DNA of 64,000 bases from Morganella psychrotolerans (GTDB taxonomy: Bacteria; Pseudomonadota; Gammaproteobacteria; Enterobacterales; Enterobacteriaceae): contig NZ_LZEX01000043.1 of the NCBI RefSeq assembly GCF_001676055.1, forward strand, positions 124,001 to 188,000, written 5' to 3'. Positions 39,973-48,917 of the stretch are shown here, piece after piece. Position numbers and translations under genes: made by a program. Position 1 is the first letter of the stretch. Every line of letters starts with the position of its first letter. The notes beneath the pieces were generated by a model. The model was not told where the DNA came from. It saw only the letters and a program-made list of their open reading frames with translations, and did not search any database.

Positions 39973-40111
39973 TTCCGGCTTCTGCTGCCACTCTTTTTAT
40001 CCTTCCGCCTTATTATCTCCCGTAAAATTACGGTGTTTTTTGATATCTCTCTTCTTTTTTTTCCGCTTAACTGGCTGTTCAAAATGGATATATCGTCAAG
40101 CGGACTGACAT

Positions 40112-41659
40112 ATGATAAAGAAAATAACGGCTGCTATTGCGATAGCAGCCAGTACTTGTGCGTGGAGCACGGAAAATCCCTCGTCTATACCTTCAGCAGA
40201 ACCTTGCGCCACACTTTCAGCAGTAATTATTGAACAGCGTGAATTGATCGCACCATCTCATCTGGCAGATCAATTCGAACATCAGGTCACAGGACAGTGT
40301 CTGACATCCGGGCAAATGGCGGAAGCCATCATGGGGCTGGAATCAGGGATCCATCAGGCGGGTTTTATTACAGCCCTGGTCAGTGTACCGCCGCAAAATG
40401 TCAGTGACGGCATACTTGTCGTCAGTTATCAGCCCGGATATTTGAGTGGTTACCGCGATCAGGAGAGCGGAGAATCCCGTTTTGGTCTGAATCTGATTTT
40501 TCCGCAGAGAGCAGACAGACAGTTGAATATCCGTGATACGGAACTGGGAATGACTCACCTGAATGAGTTGGCGGGATTGGGGGCGCAGGCAGCAGTTGTG
40601 CCTGATCCGGATAAGCCCGGCAGCTCTGTTATTATGGTGTCACAGCAAAAAACACGCAGTTTGAGTGGCAGGCTGGATGTTAACAATCACGGCAGCCCGT
40701 CAACCGGTCGCCTGCAAATAAATAACCGGCTCAGTATTGAGAATCCGCTCCGACTGTATGACCGCTTGTTTATTTATACCCTGCGGGATCTGGATAAAAA
40801 CTATTCAGGCGGAACTAAATTTATCTATGCTCAATACCGGGTACCGTATCAGCACTGGGAATTTACGGCCGGCGGCAGCTACAGTGAGCAGAAACAGCAG
40901 TACCCGGTGGTAAACGATACACTGGATTATTTTACCCGCAGCAAAATGCTGGATCTCAGTATTGCCCGCAAACTGCTTCTGACACCAATACATGATATGA
41001 CGCTCAGCAGCGGGGTATCTGCGGTGACCCGTAGCATCACACTTGCGGGCTCTGCTCTGCAAGCACCTGAACGGCGTTCCGTGTACTGGGATCTTGCGCT
41101 GAACCATCGTTATCATCATCCGGTGTTTACCTTGCGGTATCAAATTCAATATAAGCATTCACTGAACCGGTTTGGTGCCATGCCGTTGTCACCTAAAAAA
41201 ATTAAGCCGACAAGACAGGTTATTGCAGAAACAACACTGACCGTGCCGTTTCGTGGCGGCGGGCAGGCTTTTTATTATGAAGGTATGCTGCGGGGAGTGA
41301 CTAATGCGGATAAGTCAGACGGAATGGATTACGTCTCATTAGGTGATCGCTACGCTGTACGGGGGTATCCGTTTGCTTACAGCATGAGTGCTGAGCGGGC
41401 TATTATCAGCCGGAATGAATTTGTCTGGCAGCAGCCCTTTGTGAACCACAATATATATATCGCGGCAGATGCTGCACAGCCTTATGCGCAAGTCATCGGG
41501 ATGGCTTCGCCGGACTGGCTGGCGGGAAGTGAGATTGGTATTAAAGGCAGTTATAAATCAGTTGGTTATCAGGTTTTTGCCGGGATACCGCTGATAAAGG
41601 CTGATGATATTCGACCGTTTTCTGTTAATGCCGGCTTTTCTGTCAGTCTGAGCTACTGA
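40112..41659 (+). CDS. Two-partner-secretion outer-membrane transporter (TpsB, ShlB/FhaC family)
   Basis: Outer-membrane pore that exports a TpsA partner. The 515 residues show a signal peptide (MIKKITAAIAIAASTCAWS), two POTRA domains (about 50-190, including GYLSGYR and LGMTHLNELAG), and a C-terminal 16-strand barrel with the invariant VRGYPF motif near residue 415 and a terminal aromatic strand (FSVSLSY). The only possible partner in the window is the short TpsA on the other side of tRNA-Pro. The ribosome binding site is weak (GCGGAC). It lies between tRNA-Pro and dppA, neighbours in E. coli of another tRNA-Pro gene, so the pair looks inserted. Confidence 0.9.
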   Translation: MIKKITAAIAIAASTCAWSTENPSSIPSAEPCATLSAVIIEQRELIAPSHLADQFEHQVTGQCLTSGQMAEAIMGLESGIHQAGFITALVSVPPQNVSDGILVVSYQPGYLSGYRDQESGESRFGLNLIFPQRADRQLNIRDTELGMTHLNELAGLGAQAAVVPDPDKPGSSVIMVSQQKTRSLSGRLDVNNHGSPSTGRLQINNRLSIENPLRLYDRLFIYTLRDLDKNYSGGTKFIYAQYRVPYQHWEFTAGGSYSEQKQQYPVVNDTLDYFTRSKMLDLSIARKLLLTPIHDMTLSSGVSAVTRSITLAGSALQAPERRSVYWDLALNHRYHHPVFTLRYQIQYKHSLNRFGAMPLSPKKIKPTRQVIAETTLTVPFRGGGQAFYYEGMLRGVTNADKSDGMDYVSLGDRYAVRGYPFAYSMSAERAIISRNEFVWQQPFVNHNIYIAADAAQPYAQVIGMASPDWLAGSEIGIKGSYKSVGYQVFAGIPLIKADDIRPFSVNAGFSVSLSY

Positions 41660-42117
41660 TGAGATCCGTATTTTGCAGAGCGTTTGTTTTCGTGACGTGA
41701 TAATCCCTCTGTGTATCAGGTGTTACACGGATCATGTATTGCAATGTGATGAAACAGGCAACGTAAAGCACTGGTTCAGGGTGAGCAGGCAAAATAATCG
41801 GATAGTAATTAAGCATTCAGTCACAAAAATCGTATAATTTTTGACAGTTGTTTGTTCTGCTCACTTTTTATCAACCGGATTAATTAGCGCGCTAATGTGC
41901 GCCAACTCAAACATTTTACCTGTTTTTGTTATAAAACCGTTTAGTTTATGTGCCTTATGTGTTGTCGGGGTCTACAGTCAATAGTATTGACTGCCTGTGT
42001 GACAGTTGATTTAGTGAAGAGTCAAAAAATAATAATCAAACTGAAATCTGTGGTACGCACTGCTTTACCGGCCGGGCCGCAGACAAACACAACATACAAT
42101 GACAGGCGGAGATAACG
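41660..42117. other. Long upstream region of dppA
   Basis: No gene is seen in these 458 bases. They should contain the dpp promoter and a long leader. TATAAT occurs near 41833, and a perfect 14-base palindrome ATTAGCGCGCTAAT lies at 41883-41896. No site of a known regulator could be assigned. Confidence 0.5.
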
Positions 42118-43734
42118 ATGATGAAAGTCGCCAAACGTAAGACAGGATTGATGAAGCTGAGTGTCACACTGATTGCACTGGCAGTGTCTGCAAGTGTTAA
42201 CGCGGCAGGCACGCTGGTTTTCTGCTCGGAAGGATCACCGGAAGGCTTTAACCCGCAGTTATTTACCTCCGGAACAACCTATGATGCGAGCTCTGTTCCG
42301 CTCTACAACCGGCTGGTCGAGTTTAAAGCCGGAACGACAGAACTGGAGCCGGGTCTGGCTGAGTCCTGGGATGTGAGTCCGGATGGTAAAACGTACACAT
42401 TCCATCTGCGCAAAGGGGTTAAATTCCATACCAGTAAAGAGTTTAAACCAACCCGTGATTTTAATGCTGATGATGTGATTTTCACGTTTGATCGTCAGAA
42501 AAATGCGGATAATCCGTACCACAAAGTATCCGGCGGCAGTTATGAATATTTCAGCGGCATGGATATGGATAAAATCATCGAAAAAATCGAGAAAGTCGAT
42601 GATAACACTGTCCGTTTCCAACTGAGCCGTTCAGAAGCGCCTTTCCTTGCAAACCTCGGAATGGACTTTGCTTCCATTCTCTCTGCTGAATATGCGGATC
42701 AGATGCTGAAAGCCGGAACACCGGAAAAAGTGGATCTGAACCCGGTCGGCACCGGTCCGTTTGTATTGCAGCAGTATCAGAAAGATTCCCGCATCCTGTA
42801 TAAAGCGAATGATGATTACTGGAATGGCCGCCCGCAACTGGATCGCCTGGTGTTCTCTATCACGCCTGATGCCTCTGTCCGCTATGCTAAATTGCAGAAA
42901 AACGAATGTCAGGTAATGCCGTACCCGAACCCGGCTGATTTGGATCGCATGCGCGCGGATAACAACATTGTACTGAAAGAGCAGCCGGGCCTGAATGTCG
43001 GCTATCTCTCTTATAATGTTGAGAAAAAACCACTGGATAATGTCAAAGTCCGCCAGGCACTGAGCATGGCAGTGAATAAAGACGCCATTATTGACGCGGT
43101 TTATCAGGGCGCCGGACAGAAAGCGAAAAACCTGATCCCGCCAACCATGTGGGGCTATAACAAAGACTTACAGGACTATCCGTACGATCCTGAAAAAGCA
43201 AAAGCCTTGCTGAAAGAAGCCGGAATGGAAAACGGGTTTGAAATTGACCTGTGGGCAATGCCGGTTCAGCGTCCGTATAACCCGAATGCGCGCCGTATGG
43301 CTGAGATGATCCAGGCTGACTGGGCGAAAGTCGGCGTGAAAGCCAAAATTGTTACTTATGAGTGGGGTGAGTACCTCAAGCGTGCGAAAGCGGGCGAACC
43401 TCAGACTGTTATGATGGGTTGGACAGGCGATAACGGGGATCCGGATAACTTCTTCGCGACACTCTTCAGCTGTGCCGCGAAAGCGCAGGGATCGAATTAC
43501 TCGAAATGGTGCGATCAATCCTTTGAAAACATCATCCTGCCGGCGCGTACCACTGCTGATCCGAAAGAGCGCGCCAAGCTGTATGAGCAGGCTCAGGTCG
43601 TGATGAAAGAGCAGGAACCGGCGCTGATTGTTGCGCATTCCACAGTGTATGAGCCTGTTCGCAAAGAAGTGAAAGGCTATGTGGTTGATCCACTGGGCAA
43701 ACATCACTTTGATAAAGTCTCAATCGAAAAATAA
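42118..43734 (+). CDS. dppA: Dipeptide-binding protein DppA
   Basis: Periplasmic receptor for dipeptides (also heme and 5-aminolevulinate in E. coli), first part of the Dpp ABC importer. The 538 residues have a signal peptide ending SVNA-A near residue 29 and the SBP family 5 fold (TLVFCSEGSPEGFNPQ, LAESWDVSPDGKTYTFHLRKGVKFH). Two ATGs stand in tandem at 42118 and 42121 after GGCGGAGATAACG; either could be used. The four other dpp genes follow after a 199-base gap. Confidence 0.97.
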   Translation: MMKVAKRKTGLMKLSVTLIALAVSASVNAAGTLVFCSEGSPEGFNPQLFTSGTTYDASSVPLYNRLVEFKAGTTELEPGLAESWDVSPDGKTYTFHLRKGVKFHTSKEFKPTRDFNADDVIFTFDRQKNADNPYHKVSGGSYEYFSGMDMDKIIEKIEKVDDNTVRFQLSRSEAPFLANLGMDFASILSAEYADQMLKAGTPEKVDLNPVGTGPFVLQQYQKDSRILYKANDDYWNGRPQLDRLVFSITPDASVRYAKLQKNECQVMPYPNPADLDRMRADNNIVLKEQPGLNVGYLSYNVEKKPLDNVKVRQALSMAVNKDAIIDAVYQGAGQKAKNLIPPTMWGYNKDLQDYPYDPEKAKALLKEAGMENGFEIDLWAMPVQRPYNPNARRMAEMIQADWAKVGVKAKIVTYEWGEYLKRAKAGEPQTVMMGWTGDNGDPDNFFATLFSCAAKAQGSNYSKWCDQSFENIILPARTTADPKERAKLYEQAQVVMKEQEPALIVAHSTVYEPVRKEVKGYVVDPLGKHHFDKVSIEK

Positions 43735-43933
43735 TAAGTCAGTAATTAGTGTCTCAGGTTCGCCGTCTCTGTAAGGGCGGCGAACCCTGTATCGCACCGC
43801 ATAGTACGGTCGATGCAGAACATATAATTAAAATAATATTATTCATGGTGTGAGTATAAAGGGGAAGACCCCCCTTTCGTCCGGTCTTTATGACCTGAGC
43901 GCTGTCAGCGGGCATTACAAGGGAATCAGGGAT

Positions 43934-44953
43934 ATGCTGCAATTTATCCTCCGACGGGTAGGGATGGTTATACCGACATTTATCGGTATCACATTACTGA
44001 CGTTTATATTTGTTCATCTGATCCCGGGCGACCCGGTCACGATTATGGCGGGTGAGCGCGGAATTTCTCCTGAGCGTCACGCCCAGTTAATGGCGGCTCT
44101 CGGATTAGATCAGCCTTACTGGAAACAGTATCTTCATTATATCAATGGTGTCCTGCACGGCGACCTCGGTATCTCATTAAAGAGCCGTCAGCCGGTGTGG
44201 GATGAATTTGTTCCCCGTTTTAAAGCCACGCTGGAACTTGCCACCTGCGCCATGATTTTCGCCATCTCCGTCGGTATCCCGGCAGGTGTACTGGCAGCAG
44301 TTAAACGCGGTTCGGTGTTTGATCACACCGTTATCGGCATTTCACTGACGGGCTATTCCATGCCGATTTTCTGGTGGGGCATCATGCTTATCATGCTGGT
44401 GTCGGTCAATCTTGACCTCACCCCGGTATCGGGAAGGTTGGCAGACAGCGTTTTCCTGGATGACACTCAGCCGCTCACCGGATTTATGCTGATTGATACC
44501 CTGGTCTGGGGCGAGGAGGGTGATTTTAAAGATGCCGTGATGCATCTGATTTTGCCGTCCATCGTTCTCGGTACTATTCCGCTGGCGGTGATTGTCCGTA
44601 TGACGCGCTCTGCCATGCTGGAAGTTCTGGGTGAAGATTATATCCGTACCGCGCGCGCCAAAGGGCTGAGCCGTCTGCGGGTGATTGTGGTGCATGCGCT
44701 GCGTAATGCATTGTTACCGGTCGTGACAGTAATTGGCTTACAGGTCGGTGTCATGCTGGCAGGAGCCATTCTGACAGAAACCATTTTCTCCTGGCCCGGT
44801 ATCGGGCGCTGGCTGATTGATGCACTGCAACGCCGTGACTATCCGGTGGTTCAGGGCGGAGTATTATTGATCGCCATCCTTATCATCCTGGTTAACCTGT
44901 GTGTGGATTTACTCTACGGTGTCATTAATCCGCGGATCCGCCACAAAAAATAA
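43934..44953 (+). CDS. dppB: Dipeptide ABC transporter permease DppB
   Basis: Inner-membrane permease of 339 residues, the E. coli length when started at the ATG at 43934 (MLQFILRRVGMVIPTFIGIT). It has the DppB/OppB N-terminal signature, GDPVTIMAGERGISPERHAQL after the first helix, and the EAA loop YIRTARAKGLSRLRVIVVHALRNA. It pairs with DppC. Confidence 0.97.
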   Translation: MLQFILRRVGMVIPTFIGITLLTFIFVHLIPGDPVTIMAGERGISPERHAQLMAALGLDQPYWKQYLHYINGVLHGDLGISLKSRQPVWDEFVPRFKATLELATCAMIFAISVGIPAGVLAAVKRGSVFDHTVIGISLTGYSMPIFWWGIMLIMLVSVNLDLTPVSGRLADSVFLDDTQPLTGFMLIDTLVWGEEGDFKDAVMHLILPSIVLGTIPLAVIVRMTRSAMLEVLGEDYIRTARAKGLSRLRVIVVHALRNALLPVVTVIGLQVGVMLAGAILTETIFSWPGIGRWLIDALQRRDYPVVQGGVLLIAILIILVNLCVDLLYGVINPRIRHKK

Positions 44954-44965
44954 GAGGAGCGCACG

Positions 44966-45868
44966 ATGTCTGATTCAACGAACAATGTTGTTACCCGCGC
45001 GCCTGAGCCTCTCTCTCCGCTGCGCGAATTCTGGGTTTATTTCAGCCGCAACAAAGGTGCATTAATCGGATTGATTTATATCCTGCTGATGTTACTGATT
45101 GCAATTTTTGCCCCGTTGCTTGCCCCGCATCTGCCGGATGAACAGTTCCGTACACATTTATTGCAGCCGCCTGTCTGGCAGGAAGGCGGTTCATGGGAAT
45201 TTATACTCGGCACTGATGATATCGGAAGGGATATATTGTCCCGCCTGATGTTTGGTGCCCGCCTCTCGCTGCTGGTGGGCTGTCTGGTGGTTGCGCTCTC
45301 ATTACTTATGGGTGTGGTTGTGGGATTAGTTGCCGGCTATTTCGGCGGCTGGATTGATGCTCTGATCATGCGCATCGTCGATATCATGCTGGCACTGCCG
45401 AGCCTGCTGCTGGCGCTGGTGCTGGTGGCTATCTTCGGACCATCGATTGTGAATGCTTCGCTGGCGCTGACCTTTGTTGCACTGCCGCACTATATCCGCC
45501 TGACGCGAGCGGCGGTACTGACGGAAGTCAGCCGTGATTATGTCACGGCGTCCGGTGTGGCGGGCGCAGGTGCTGCACGTCAGATGTTTGTGAATATTTT
45601 ACCGAACTGTCTCGCACCGCTTATTGTGCAGGCGTCTCTGGGTTTTTCCAATGCCATCCTGGATATGGCGGCGTTAGGTTTCTTAGGAATGGGCGCACAA
45701 CCACCGACACCGGAGTGGGGAACCATGCTCTCCGATGTTTTACAGTTTACGCAAAGCGCCTGGTGGGTGGTGACCTTCCCGGGGCTGGCGATTTTACTGA
45801 CGGTACTGGCGTTTAACCTGATGGGCGACGGATTACGTGATGCCCTTGATCCTAAGCTGAAGCAGTAG
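44966..45868 (+). CDS. dppC: Dipeptide ABC transporter permease DppC
   Basis: Second permease, 300 residues, with the N-terminal OppC-type helix and the [20 protein letters not shown] segment, and an EAA-type loop ([20 protein letters not shown]). It lies 12 bases after dppB and has GAGGAG before its ATG. It forms the membrane channel with DppB. Confidence 0.97.
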   Translation: MSDSTNNVVTRAPEPLSPLREFWVYFSRNKGALIGLIYILLMLLIAIFAPLLAPHLPDEQFRTHLLQPPVWQEGGSWEFILGTDDIGRDILSRLMFGARLSLLVGCLVVALSLLMGVVVGLVAGYFGGWIDALIMRIVDIMLALPSLLLALVLVAIFGPSIVNASLALTFVALPHYIRLTRAAVLTEVSRDYVTASGVAGAGAARQMFVNILPNCLAPLIVQASLGFSNAILDMAALGFLGMGAQPPTPEWGTMLSDVLQFTQSAWWVVTFPGLAILLTVLAFNLMGDGLRDALDPKLKQ

Positions 45869-45878
45869 AGGTGCAGAC

Positions 45879-46862
45879 ATGGCGTTATTAACAGTTGATA
45901 AATTATCTGTTCACTTCGGTGAAAAAGAGATGCCATTCCGCGCCGTTGACCGGATCAGCTATCAGGTTGATGAAGGTCAGGTGCTGGGCATTGTCGGGGA
46001 GTCCGGCTCCGGAAAATCCGTCAGTTCACTGGCCATTATGGGATTGATTGATTTTCCCGGTCGTGTGATGGCGGATAATCTGGAATTTGACGGCCGCCAC
46101 CTGCTGACTATTTCGGAAAAAGAGCGGCGTGAACTGGTGGGATCGGACGTGGCGATGATTTTCCAGGATCCGATGACCAGCCTCAATCCGTGCTATACCG
46201 TCGGTTTTCAGATAATGGAAGCCCTGAAAGTGCATCAGGGTGGTAACCGCAAAACCCGGTTACAGCGCACCATTGATTTGCTGCTGCTGGTGGGTATTCC
46301 TGATCCGGCATCAAGGCTGGATGTCTATCCGCATCAGTTATCCGGCGGGATGAGCCAGCGGGTGATGATTGCGATGGCAATTGCCTGCCGCCCGAAACTG
46401 CTGATTGCCGATGAACCGACAACGGCGCTGGATGTCACTATCCAGGCTCAGATTATTGAGTTATTGCTTGAATTACAGCAGCAGGAAAATATGGCACTGG
46501 TGCTTATCACCCATGATCTGGCGCTGGTGGCGGAAGCGGCACACCACATCATTGTGATGTATGCGGGGCAGGTGGTGGAATCCGGTAAAGCATCAGATAT
46601 TTTCCGTGCGCCCCGGCATCCTTACACCCAGGTACTGTTACGGGCGCTGCCGGAATTTGCGGGCAATAAGAGCCGCCTGGAATCACTGCCGGGCGTCGTG
46701 CCCGGTAAGTATGACCGCCCTGACGGGTGTCTGCTGAACCCGCGCTGTCCGTATGCAACAGAGATTTGCCGCACGGAAGAACCGGCACTGCGCACTGTCG
46801 GGTCACGTCAGGTGAAATGTCATACACCGCTGGATGATCAAGGGAGACCGGGCCATGAGTGA
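45879..46862 (+). CDS. dppD: Dipeptide ABC transporter ATPase DppD
   Basis: First of the two ATPases of the Dpp importer, 327 residues: Walker A GESGSGKS near residue 40, signature LSGGMSQRV, Walker [13 protein letters not shown], switch histidine in LITHDLALV. The C-terminal OppD extension has the four cysteines that can hold an iron-sulfur cluster ([15 protein letters not shown] and a later Cys). Its stop overlaps the dppF start in ATGAGTGA. Confidence 0.97.
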   Translation: MALLTVDKLSVHFGEKEMPFRAVDRISYQVDEGQVLGIVGESGSGKSVSSLAIMGLIDFPGRVMADNLEFDGRHLLTISEKERRELVGSDVAMIFQDPMTSLNPCYTVGFQIMEALKVHQGGNRKTRLQRTIDLLLLVGIPDPASRLDVYPHQLSGGMSQRVMIAMAIACRPKLLIADEPTTALDVTIQAQIIELLLELQQQENMALVLITHDLALVAEAAHHIIVMYAGQVVESGKASDIFRAPRHPYTQVLLRALPEFAGNKSRLESLPGVVPGKYDRPDGCLLNPRCPYATEICRTEEPALRTVGSRQVKCHTPLDDQGRPGHE

Positions 46863-47853
46863 AATCACGCAACCCCTGCTGCATGTAAAGGATCTGAAAA
46901 AACATTATCCGGTGAAGAAAGGCTTTTTTTCACCGGAGCGGATGGTAAAAGCGCTTGACGGCGTCTCATTTGACCTTGCGCGCGGAAAAACGCTGGCGGT
47001 TGTGGGGGAATCCGGTTGCGGAAAATCCACCCTGGGGCGTTTGCTGACTATGATTGAGAAACCCACCGGCGGTGAGTTATTTTATCAGGGCCAGAATCTG
47101 CTGGTTGAAGACAAACAGGCAGAAAAACTGCGCCGTCAGAAAATCCAGATTGTTTTCCAGAACCCGTACGGCTCACTGAATCCGCGTAAGAAAGTCGGGC
47201 AGATCCTGGAAGAACCGCTGGTTATCAATACCTCTCTCAGTGCGGCGCAACGCAAAGAGAAAGTGCTGGCCATGATGGCGAAAGTGGGACTGAAAACAGA
47301 GCATTACAGCCGCTATCCGCACATGTTTTCCGGCGGGCAGCGCCAGCGCATTGCTATCGCCCGCGGGCTGATGCTGGAACCCGATGTGGTGATCGCAGAT
47401 GAACCGGTTTCCGCGTTGGATGTGTCTGTCCGTGCCCAGGTATTGAACCTGATGATGGATTTGCAGGATGAATTAGGTTTATCGTATGTGTTTATTTCTC
47501 ATGATTTATCTGTCGTGGAGCATATTGCCGATGATGTGATGGTGATGTATCTGGGGCGTTGTGTGGAGAAAGGGACTAAAGCGCAGATTTTTGATAATCC
47601 GCGTCATCCGTACACACAGGCACTTCTTTCTGCAACACCGCGTCTGAACCCGGCGCAACGGCGTGAACGGATCAAGCTGACCGGCGAACTGCCCAGCCCG
47701 CTGAATCCGCCACCCGGCTGTGCTTTTGCTGCCCGTTGCCGCCATGCATTCAGTACCTGCACACAGTTTCAGCCGCAGTTGAAATCCTATGGCGGACAGC
47801 TTATTGCCTGCTTTGCGGTTGACCGGGAAGAGCAGTCAGAAACGATGGAATAA
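46855..47853 (+). CDS. dppF: Dipeptide ABC transporter ATPase DppF
   Basis: Second ATPase, 332 residues: Walker A GESGCGKS, signature FSGGQRQRI, Walker [13 protein letters not shown], switch histidine in FISHDLSVV, and the C-terminal cysteine motif ([15 protein letters not shown]). The ATG at 46855 overlaps the end of dppD by eight bases and follows GGGAGACC. It ends the dpp operon and is followed by a long hairpin. Confidence 0.97.
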   Translation: MSEITQPLLHVKDLKKHYPVKKGFFSPERMVKALDGVSFDLARGKTLAVVGESGCGKSTLGRLLTMIEKPTGGELFYQGQNLLVEDKQAEKLRRQKIQIVFQNPYGSLNPRKKVGQILEEPLVINTSLSAAQRKEKVLAMMAKVGLKTEHYSRYPHMFSGGQRQRIAIARGLMLEPDVVIADEPVSALDVSVRAQVLNLMMDLQDELGLSYVFISHDLSVVEHIADDVMVMYLGRCVEKGTKAQIFDNPRHPYTQALLSATPRLNPAQRRERIKLTGELPSPLNPPPGCAFAARCRHAFSTCTQFQPQLKSYGGQLIACFAVDREEQSETME

Positions 47854-47903
47854 ATGCGCTGTTTTACAGCAAATTACAGAAAAACATGTTTTCCTGAAAG
47901 GCA

Positions 47904-47940
47904 AAAGGCGATAATGAGAGGCCTCATTATCGCCTTTACT
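47904..47940 (+). terminator. Terminator after dppF
   Basis: Fifteen-base perfect stem (AAAGGCGATAATGAG and its complement) with a four-base loop; the T tail is built into the stem end (CTTTACT). Confidence 0.75.
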
Positions 47941-48043
47941 GTTAACGGAGTGAGATTAGCTCAGCAGAAAGCACAATGATGACGTATAATCACTGCGTAC
48001 GACGAAAGATGTGATAACTGAATTGCAACGAAAGGCGTGAAAT

Positions 48044-48751
48044 ATGCGTGTAAAAGTCAAAAAGTCGCTGACAATTAAGCAGATGTCAGTTGTTGCAGTG
48101 GTGACTTTGGTGACTGTCGCACTTTTTATTACCCTTCAGTTATCGCATTTGATACAGCAACGGAAAGATGATTACATCAATCAGCTTTTTAATTCGTCAG
48201 TCCAGGTCAGAAAACCGCTGGCAGATGCATTGTTAGGATCTGATTTAAATGAAATCAAATCTATCCTGATAACATTGCGTGCCAGTGGTATTTTAGGTCG
48301 GGCAATCGTGATGACGCCGGATAATATTCAGGTTATCAGCCTGGATTTTGCCACATACCGGCCTATTCCGGCTGCAGCAAAAATGATCTTCGGGATCCCG
48401 GTTGAAATCCGGGTTCCGCTTTACGCATACGGCGTGGCACATGTTGCAAAACCCCCGCAGGGGTATCTTATTCTTCAGGTGGATGATAACCGGATTTATC
48501 GCTTTGCAATGAATACATTGGCTCTGATGGTAACCAGTTATCTGTTACTGGCACTTGTCCTCGTGATCGCGATAAGTTGGTGTATTAACCGCCTGATGGT
48601 GCGCCCGTTACGTAATATGGCCCGTGAGCTGAACAGCACTGAGCCGGCAGAAACGCTCAGCTGTTCACCGTATCATGAGGATGATGAGATTGGTTTGTTA
48701 GCAAAAGGCTATCAAAATCAGCTTAATAAGCATAAATCAGGGCCATCATGA
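48044..48751 (+). CDS. Truncated HmsP/PdeK-like membrane protein without GGDEF-EAL domains
   Basis: The 235 residues follow the N-terminal sensor half of E. coli PdeK (YhjK; HmsP in Yersinia): SLTIKQMSVV, a first membrane helix, a periplasmic domain, a second helix ending LVIAISWCINRLMVRPLRNMARELN, and a HAMP segment up to DDEIGLLAKGY. The full protein has about 420 further residues with GGDEF and EAL domains that degrade c-di-GMP. Here the frame stops at once after HAMP, and only 166 bases remain before yhjJ. In E. coli the gene is also near yhjJ. The product can no longer be a phosphodiesterase; whether it is expressed is unknown. Confidence 0.82.
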   Translation: MRVKVKKSLTIKQMSVVAVVTLVTVALFITLQLSHLIQQRKDDYINQLFNSSVQVRKPLADALLGSDLNEIKSILITLRASGILGRAIVMTPDNIQVISLDFATYRPIPAAAKMIFGIPVEIRVPLYAYGVAHVAKPPQGYLILQVDDNRIYRFAMNTLALMVTSYLLLALVLVIAISWCINRLMVRPLRNMARELNSTEPAETLSCSPYHEDDEIGLLAKGYQNQLNKHKSGPS

Positions 48752-48917
48752 AAACTTCCCGGTTAGTTTGCTGTCTAAGCTCAGACGAGTCATAAGGACG
48801 TCCCGGAAGCCGGTCATTTTTGCCAGCGCATTGTCGCCTGACGTCATATTTATTTCCGGCATCAGTGGTAAACCTCAGAAGAAGGCATACCAGGGATTCA
48901 TATCAAAAGAGGTTAGT

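Noticed and set aside
48768-48917. N-terminal extension of yhjJ up to an upstream start
   Set aside because: It would place 50 residues before a perfect signal peptide; the ATG at 48918 with AGAGG is better. The extension is more likely a remnant of the deleted hmsP.
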